In this document: in pieces, positions 44,573 through 53,900 of the stretch
Position numbering within the stretch: the stretch's first letter is position 1
Layout: each line of letters starts with the position of its first letter
Source of the DNA: Diphasiastrum complanatum
Lineage: Eukaryota; Streptophyta; Lycopodiopsida; Lycopodiales; Lycopodiaceae
Length of the DNA: 64,000 nucleotides
Direction: 5' to 3'
Assembly: GCA_029204225.1 (NCBI GenBank)
Contig: CM055111.1
Coordinates: 26,443,540-26,507,539, forward strand
The notes under the pieces: model-generated
What the model was told of the DNA's origin: nothing
What the model saw: the letters and a program-made list of their open reading frames with translations, nothing else
Databases searched by the model: none
Position numbers and translations under genes: made by a program

Positions 44573-47500
44573 CAGGCTTTACTTTCTTCTGTTTTGTTTC
44601 CTTGGCAGGTGCCACCAAAAAGGGCAAAAAGTCCACTCCGAGCATGAACGGCTGTAAAACATCTGGAACCTTAACACCATTCTCTGTCTGATAATTTTCA
44701 AGTATGCAGCAAATTGTCCTCTCAGTTGCTGTTAGAGTTGAATTCAAAAGATGAGCATATTGCTTGACTTGGTCGTTGCTCTGCAGACAAGAACAGCTTT
44801 AGCACTTGGGGTTAACACTTAGCACCACCATCAAAACTAGCACAAGTATTCTAACTGTGCAAATTAAAAATTGCAGCAAGTAGATAAGTTGAATGACTTC
44901 AAAAGACTCTCAAACTCCTCATTACAATACTAGCAAGTACTTAGCATAATTGCAATGGATATGATGATGTAGTCTTAATGCTGAATTGCTGATATACATT
45001 CTCCAGCAATTACAGGTTCTATAAGAACTGGAACAGAGAATAGAGGATGAGTCAGAAAAGCAACTAGCTCACTAAGATGTTATAGGCACTATTCACATGG
45101 GTTATAAGCAAACAATCCCAGTTCACCGTCACACCTGCAGCTACCATACTCAACCAGCTATCAACATAGTTACAAACTTCGGCAAGGTTGCAAGAGTTCT
45201 GTTGGTTGATTCTGACGAATCCCAAGATACTCGGACAGAGCAAAGCAGAATGTTATCTACAGCCAGAAATGTTTTCATGTTCTAAAACAGCATCTCAACT
45301 GGTGCAAAAGTGGACTTAAATGGTTACAATGATCCATACTCAAAGTGTTTAAAAGATTAAAAAAAATTCCAGCTTGCTTGCAGGCCAGGTGGGCTTGTAT
45401 CATTCATATACACTTTTTCATTTTAAAAAAGAAGTATGGGGGGAAGCCCAGGAAAGTATCTCTATAACAAATTTTAATGTTTTGACTTGATAATACCTGC
45501 TAAAAAGTAACCACATAAACTGCAGCTATGCACTTGCCTTCTTTTGACCGTAGCGAATTTCAAGACTTCGAGACTGATAATCAGTGCAATTAGAACATGA
45601 CACAAGTTCACGATATGCTTTTGATGCAGGAAACCACGCTTCCAGGTCATATTTCTTAGCTGCTGCATCATTAAGAGCTCCAGAGACAATAGCAACCACT
45701 TGATATGGAAGACCCAACTGAAATGGCATCATTAAACTGTTATCAAAATTTAAGCAACACATAAAAATACTTTTACAGCAGGTCAGAATCCTGAACATAT
45801 TACAAATCTATCTCAAAATTAGTTGAAGATTTCATTCCAAATAAACTCAATTTTCTGCAAAGACCATAAGTATAGCACTGCACCAAAGGATTCTGATAAC
45901 TCTCGGAACAGAAACATCTTGCATAACTTGGGCCTGTCACAGGATTAACTGAAATGCTCATCAAGACACAGATAAATATTGACAATACATACATTTCCAA
46001 TTTCTCATTCATAATTGCAACAGGTTAAATACCTAGCTAATATAAAGTCTAATATATTATTGCAAGATGTCATGGTTTCATTGCATTTTCAAAGCCAGAG
46101 TTCAACATTGCATTTATGAACTTTCTACCAAGGGAAATCTGCAGTGTCACCAGCATTTGTAAAATAACATAGTATGATATTGTGTTCCACAAAAAGCTTT
46201 CATCTTTATTGATTTTTGGAAAGTGACAAATCCACAACAGAAACAATTCATAGATAAAGACGTGGAAAAGCTAAATCACATAAAAATCACTTACCAAGCA
46301 TTCTTCAAGACTACAACTTGCAGATTGAACCATTGAAAGTACATGTAAGTCAACCAAATAGGAGCACTGCAACATGAAATGTATATCCTAGAAAGTAAAA
46401 ATTCTGTTTGAATTTCATTCTTACAGTTATTATACCACTAACTAATCATCTTTAAAAAGCTAAACTCTACAGGGCCCAAGCTGCCCATCTTTTAGAAGAA
46501 ACTGTTATGGACCATAACGGAACGCCTATTTGTGATGGCCTCGCAAGGGCAGAACACAGGTCTGGGGTTATCGATATGTTTGGGTTTCACGTGTCAGCAT
46601 CCTAGGATGACACATGCCACTGTTTGGACCATGCTTGATGAAGGGCCAACTTGCACTATGTTATATAGAGGCGGGAGTCTCCCGTTGCCATTCATTCAGT
46701 CTACCTGGGAGTAGAGGGATGGAGAGCACGTGCGAGCCAGAATGTATCTCCAGTCCTGTATGGAGAACGGGCACTTATCCAAAGATTGCCCGAAGAAATG
46801 CAAGAAGGATGGTCATTCTTTTGAGACTCTAGGCAATTCCACCATTTCTTGTGTTGATGTATCAATTTAGTACGAGCCTATTGTAGGGCAATTGCAACAA
46901 TTGGTGGAGTGTACTTTTTTGGCAATGCTTGCTCTAGTATCTTCAACGAGGCAAAGGCACATCATCTTGTGAAGCTTAATGACAAGAAGAGAGGTATTGG
47001 TATATTTCCATCAGATATGCACATGGAGATGATTGTGTTGTGTGGAGTCTCTTCGTAAAGCAAGATATGTACTCCTTTCTAAAGGACTAGCTTGGAAATG
47101 CAGAAATAGAAGTCATTTTGCACAATATAGTGTACCCCTGGGGCCAAACTTTCCAACATATCTACCTTACTTTTTGCTGCTTTCAAAATACTCCTCTAAC
47201 ATCAGTTCGAAACTTGCTTTGTGGGGAGGCATTTTTCTCAAGCCCCTCGTTGTGGAATCTAATATAGCCTTTGGGGTTGCAAACATATATCCGCGCAAGA
47301 TCGATAATGTGAAGCCAATATTAAGATTGTTCACGAGACCACCGCAAATCAGGGAGACGTATATTTTTTGAATTTTTTCTATCCACTTCAAGTAACATGG
47401 TACTTCCAGATCATGAGACACAAAGGTTGAGTTTGATAAATGCATCGCTGAAGGTGCTTATAATGCAAACCTTTTACGTGAGGTCAAGATAAGATTTTGG

Positions 47501-50500
47501 GATCAGGGGTGTGACTGAGCCAAAGAAAATACTAGACCCACAGGTATCCGGAAGAGGTAGGGGCTACATCCAACGTCGAGGTGGGATGAAGGTTGTATGA
47601 AAGAATCACAAGACCATTCGATTCTTCAAGGAGCTTCCCTTTCAGATGAAAAATTGTTCATGTTTAGACGAGAGAATTTCAAACATTAGCCAATGTTTTG
47701 CACTGCTGGTTGCATTCTAGACCTTGAGACTCCAAGATCTTTTGATTGCCGAAGGTTCTCGCACACCACCTATACGTGATTCTACCAACTCACCCCCATG
47801 CACTAGAGCTAATCGACACCTTCATGCCTAGTCGAGCCGTAAGCTTTTTCCTTATTACCATTTTTGGTAATCCTGGCTTTCTACATCCTTAAGAAGATTA
47901 GTTAAGGGTAACGCTACCTTAGCATAATCTTTGATATTTATGGAATAAACCTATGGAGCCCAAAAAAAATTGAAATTCTCTAATCGATTTCTAGATAGGC
48001 CATTCACTTACCTTACAGAGTTTATCATCATCGTTTTCCCTACCATGATCGGAAATAATATGACCTAGGTACCTGAGTTTTGTTGCCTTAAAATATCCAA
48101 GATAATTTGAAGATGTACTTCATGCTCTTCAAGAGTTCTACTATAAATTAGAATGTCGTCTAAGAATACCACAACAAATTTTCTCAGATATGGACGAAGT
48201 ATATCATTCATCATTTGCTGAAAAGTTGGTGGGGAATTCATAATACCAAAAGGTGAAACTGAAAATTTATAATGGCCATATCTAGTGCAAAAACCAGTTT
48301 GTTAAACATCCTCATCGTTAATTTTTATTTGATGGTAACCTGATCTAAGGTCTAACTTGGTGAAATACTTTGCACCATTCAGCCGGTCCATTAAATCGTC
48401 CATCCTTGGTAAGGGATACTGAAGTTTTTTATAAATCGACACAAAGGCGTAAACGTCTTTCTTGCCAACCAACAATACAGGAGCTCCCCAAAGGAATTTG
48501 GCCCATACGTAAATACTCCTAAAGTTGTCTAGTAGCTTCATCCTCTTCCTTAAGGGCTCATCCTATAGGGGAAAAGAGATACAAGAGAGCTGTTGGGAAG
48601 AAGATCAATGTGATGGTTTACTCCCGTAGAAGGAAAAGACCCTCCGATAACTGCTTAGGGAATACATCAATATATTCCGTTCTAAGTCTCTTAAAGATTT
48701 TATCTTCAAAGGTATTTCAATGTGAGGAAGAAAGAGACATTTCCTTAGGAATAAGCAATACATCAACGTTAAAATTTTGAGTAACAAAAGCATTCACATA
48801 AAATTCATCTTTCAAAAAACATAATTACACATGATACAAATCTTTCATACATTGACTCACTTTATAAGCAAGTACGTAAGGTAGATCCGGGATATTTACA
48901 TCGCCTTTAAGCTCAATTAAGGAGCCATTATGCAAAAAGGAAAGACTATGAGTTACATAATCCTTTTTTAACAACCATTGTTTACCTAGAATTGTATCTA
49001 CCTTATCCAGATTTATTATGTGAAAAGATAAACTATCTACATAATTCTGAATCCTCAATGGCAAGCAAGGAAAAAACTGGTCCCAAACTTGTTGGTCCTC
49101 CCTCGTCACCATACTGACCACATACTTGTGATCACTTGGTGTGATTGCCACCTTGAACTGTTGCACCAATTTAGCATTAATAAAGTTATGTATTGAACCA
49201 ACATCAAAGCGGATGTTTTCTAGCGTAAAACCACTCTTTACCTAGAATTGCATCTACCTTATCCAGATTCATTATGTGGGAAGATAAACTATCTACATAA
49301 ATGCAAATCCTCAATGGCAAGCGAGGGACAAACTAGTCCCAAACTTGTTGGTCCTCCCCCGTGACCATACTGACTAGATACTTGTGATCACTTGGTGCGG
49401 TTGCCACCTTGAACTGCTGCACCAATTTAGCATTAATAAAGTTATGTGTTGAACCATCATCAAAGAGGATGTGCCTATGAAACCATTCATGCGAATGAGA
49501 TCACGAGGTTCAAAAACGATCACCATTCAATGTTGAAATGTCGTATCATTTCCAACTTTGTAATAACAGAGGAATATTGAACAATAAACAAAAAATGAAT
49601 GCCCTAAGAAGAATGAACCTATTGGTTGCAAAAGACTATGTTAATATCACTATCCGAGTTGGTACTCAAACACAGCAAAGAGATACAACCATTTAGCTCC
49701 ATGGTTGTATCTCTTTGTTGTGTTTGAGTACCAACTCGGATAGTGATATTAACATATTCTTTGTTTTAGAAGTCTTAAGGGGTCGACTCCATCTTGCACA
49801 GCACAAACTAAAAGCGTCAACATCCATGACTCCAATAATCAGCACCCAAGAGTAAGTGCAAACCACATGGGCTTTCATACAATAAGCAACAGTTGCATGT
49901 AATGTGGTAAAATCTCTGAAAACTTAAAATGACCCCGAACCAAATGCACCGCTTTAGTGTGCAGTAACTTTGGCAATATTAAATTTCCAGCTCATTAAAA
50001 CTTCCATAAGAAAAAACTGACTTAGACCTTGATAGTAATAAACACATTTGGATGTGTTCCAAGTCATTCCTGTTAAAAAAAATTCCCAATTTTATTAATC
50101 TTTTTGTGATTAGGGCCCATAAACACAAGATTAGGCCTATGGCCAAGGCATAACCAGGGATTTGGAGTCCCGTAACTTATTAAAAGAAATATATATGTAC
50201 TTTTCAAGAAAGTTCGCTAAAAAGATAGTCTACTTTCTAGAGAGCATAAAATACCAATCATAAGGAGTAGCGTAGAGATAAGTCATTTTTGTGAAAGATA
50301 AGTGCACGATATGAAAGGAGCGTGAGGTGTTAAGTCATACATGGGTATATCAGAGGTCTTAGGGGAGAGATTGGAAACCTGCAAATAGTAGCATAGTTGC
50401 AGCGAATCGTGATTCGCTGGCAATCGCGATTTAGAGAATTGCAAATCGCGATTTACCGAATTGTAATTCGCTGCCCCGAATCGCTGACAGACCAGAAAAA

Positions 50501-50886
50501 AAAAATTGTATTTAACCTGGCCGCGGCAGCCCGTTCTCGTGTCCCAAGTAGAGAGGGAAAACACATTGACAGCAAATGAAGGCGGATCATCGCGTGTGAG
50601 CATTCGACATCGATCTATTCGTTGTTCCGGAGGCAACGCTAACAGGCTTTACGGGATTACGGTTGCGTATCGACGAAGAACGGAGATTTTTGGTAAGTGT
50701 AGGCTTCATTTTTTCAATGTGTTTAGATTGAGCCATAGGCAACGAAATCACTTGGTTTTTGGTTGTAGACAACCTTTTCGCTGTAGGCTGTCGGATGTTT
50801 TAACCATAGTTGCAGCGAATCTCGATTCGCTGGGTCTGCGATTCGCGGGTCGCGATTCTGAAAATCGCGATTCGCGACTTAGAATC

Positions 50887-50926
<40 letters not shown>

Positions 50927-53900
50927 TTGATAAAATTTTTTTAGGGGATCAATGGTCAAACCAGCGTTTTGCCTCTCATAAGTGCAGTAGATGAGGCACA
51001 AACAGATCTTATTTTCAGTAGCTATCCGGTTGTCATTTGCTCTGGTTTTCAGTAAATGTTAATGCTACAGTTTGGACTATCAACTGTATGGATGATGATC
51101 ACTTTTGCAATTGGTTCACTTGAGATGTGAGTGCAATGTACATACAGTTGGGGGCATAAATATTGGGCCCTTCTCGGCGCGCATTTGGACCCCATTTTTA
51201 TCTACAGGGGGGCGGTGGCATTTTTATCTACAATGTCTATATAGCAAGAAGCTCTAGGGGGTTCGGGGGACAGTAGCCCCCCGGGAAACGGGGGGTTCGG
51301 GGGGCGGTAGCCCCCTGGTGGGGGGTTTGGGGGGCAACGCCCCCCAACGGCGGGGTCCGGGGGCAACGCCCCGACGGTAAGGCCTCTTCATGATTTGGCC
51401 TTCCAACTCCCCAAGTGAAAACACACTTTTTGGTGTTTCGCACCCGAAACAGTCGCCAAACTACACAATCATAATCCCCTCGATCAGAGCTTTCATCTGA
51501 TACCCATATTGCCTAAAAAAATTTCAAAAAAAAAAAAAAATCAATTCTACACGATTCCGGGAAATTCCCGAATCGCGAATCGGAATCGCGATTCTGATCG
51601 CGATTCGGGAATCGCGCTGCTGTTGGGGAGGGGAGCAGATCCAGCACCTGACGCTCCACAGTCGGACACACCCACAGATCGATAAGCATCGACCACATGG
51701 CCAACAAATGAATATAGGCCCTATAATCCATGCAAACATTCCTGTATTTCTTGGAACTGTACGGACATGACAAATTCAGACAAATCAAGTGAGGTAGTCG
51801 ATAACTAGGGCCCACTTGATAGTTTTCCTTGACTCCCAGCTTACTCAAACCCTCCCCAATCACCTATGCTCCCTCAGCCCAACTCATCTCCTAGAATCTC
51901 CCTCCCTAGCTCCACAACATGCTCTTTTCCTATTAACTGTTAACATTCCGCAGGCCAAAAATTTTGAAGTCTCTTAAGTACTCCAGACAGTCCGTTGACA
52001 ATTGGTGTACCAAACAGCAGACTTAAAAATTGAAACTTATGATAACACATATCAGAGAGAATGAAGCAGACTATTCGAATAACATCAATTTTCTTTCACA
52101 TTCTGAATAAAAGCGACTAGTATTTACAACAGAAGTTAGAAATAAAAGGTTGCACAGAATTCCATTCGGTCTGTTTGAATTATTAAATAAAACAGTGCAT
52201 TTGTGAAAACAAATGCATTCTGAGATTTTATATAAAAGTGCCTACTTTTCAAAACGGAATGCCATTCCAAAATGTGCTCCACTTCAGAACGGTTTTCTAT
52301 GCAAGGCTATCAAATCTTTCAAGGTAGCATCAGAGCTTTCATTCTTGGTATCAAGTCTCACTACTGCAACACGTTTTGGAAGAGGTTTCTATGCAAGGCT
52401 TTCAAATATTTCCAGGTAACATCTGAGTTTTCATTCTTAGTATTGAGTCTCGGTACGTCTTTCCTTAGATTTCAAAGATTCGTTTGAATTTGCAATGTCA
52501 GTGTCAAGAAATAGCGAAATATTTTTACAGCAACATCATCATCACAAAGCCTTCACTATCCTAAAGAGAATCATCACAACCTATTATACTGAAAGATAGC
52601 TGTTCAGAAGCAGTGAAATGATACTTGACTCATATCACACCTCTGTGTAAAATTCTTCTGAATTCTTTAGCATTTCTTCATGCATTCTCCATGACTCATC
52701 CCCCAGTGGACTAGCAACACAGAATTGCTCTACTTTCTCAAACTGATGGACTCGGAATATACCAAGTGTATCCCTTCCATGAGATCCTGCTTCCTTCCGG
52801 AAACAAGATGAATATCCAGCATACCTACATCCATCCAAAAAGATGTGATATGGCAAAATAGAAAGGTAAACTGATGTCAAAAGACAGAAACAAAGAGACC
52901 AATTGCCATCAAACTGTGATGGAGAAGTTAGCAGAACAATGACAAAGAGATCACTTTTTCAGAAGAGCCTGTACAAACTAATTTGTGCCCAACAGAATCT
53001 GGATTCTGAAAATAGGAAACATGAGCTTCACAAATGAGGGATTTTCTTCCTGCAACAACCGAATTTGTCAGTTCTCTGCTATTCGATCCTATATCTCATC
53101 CTGGACAGGAAACAAATTTGGGGTTTTCAAGTATGTTGTGAGTATAGCTAAACTTGACACATTTGAGCACTTAAAGAAATTGGCCTCGAATTGGATATCT
53201 TTTCTGATTATTCTCAGCTGATTTTAGTTCCTCCATTTTCACCCTCAAGTCATTATGAAGTATGATTCCATCTATAAGAAGAGTCTATGATTATTCAGGA
53301 TAAATAAAAAATCCCCACAGGCATCTGTTTCCACATTGTGCATTGTTTGAGTAACCTACACTTTTACATGTCCTCAAGGCTCACACCCTTATGTAGGTGC
53401 ATCTAGGAATAGAAATGGTTTGATAATAAGTTTTCTTTGTAAGCACCATACCTCTTAATGCATCCCTACTCATGTCAAACTGCACCCCTCAAAATAAGCG
53501 CGCACAATTTGTTTTTTCAATCATGGCCATGAGAATGTACTCCACGTCAGATTTCAGTGAGACTCCTTCAAGTCTATGTTTTCCCTGGAACGTTCGCAAA
53601 GCTTATAGAAAATGTGTTCTGTAAGGCAGGACATAGCATATGTTCCACAAACCACAAGGATCCAAGACCAATTTAAACTCAGAATATTTTGTATTCATCC
53701 AGTCCACACAATCTCATCCTTAGGCTTTCCACCCTCTCAAGGTTTCCTCCACGTTTTTATCTTCTGCTCCTCTTTGCTAAAACAACGGTACAACTTTTTT
53801 CCTTCGGCTTATCGGCATGTTTCACATTTTCAATATCATTTCAAAATTAGTCAATGCCTCCTGGTGGTAACTATTTCTCAAAACTATGCCGGAAATATAT

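Noticed and set aside
44391-44747. Open frames rich in Arg-Glu (plus strand) and a Ser-Leu tail on the SerRS frame
   Set aside because: They are translations of the GA microsatellite. The SerRS frame is better ended by splicing to 44,303-44,235.
49637-49756. Bacterial-type transcription terminator
   Set aside because: The stem is far too long and AT-rich, no U tract follows, and the context is a eukaryotic intron.
50506-50994. 162-codon open frame ending in a Lys run
   Set aside because: It overlaps the repeat cluster and the A tract of the inverted-repeat element; no motif.
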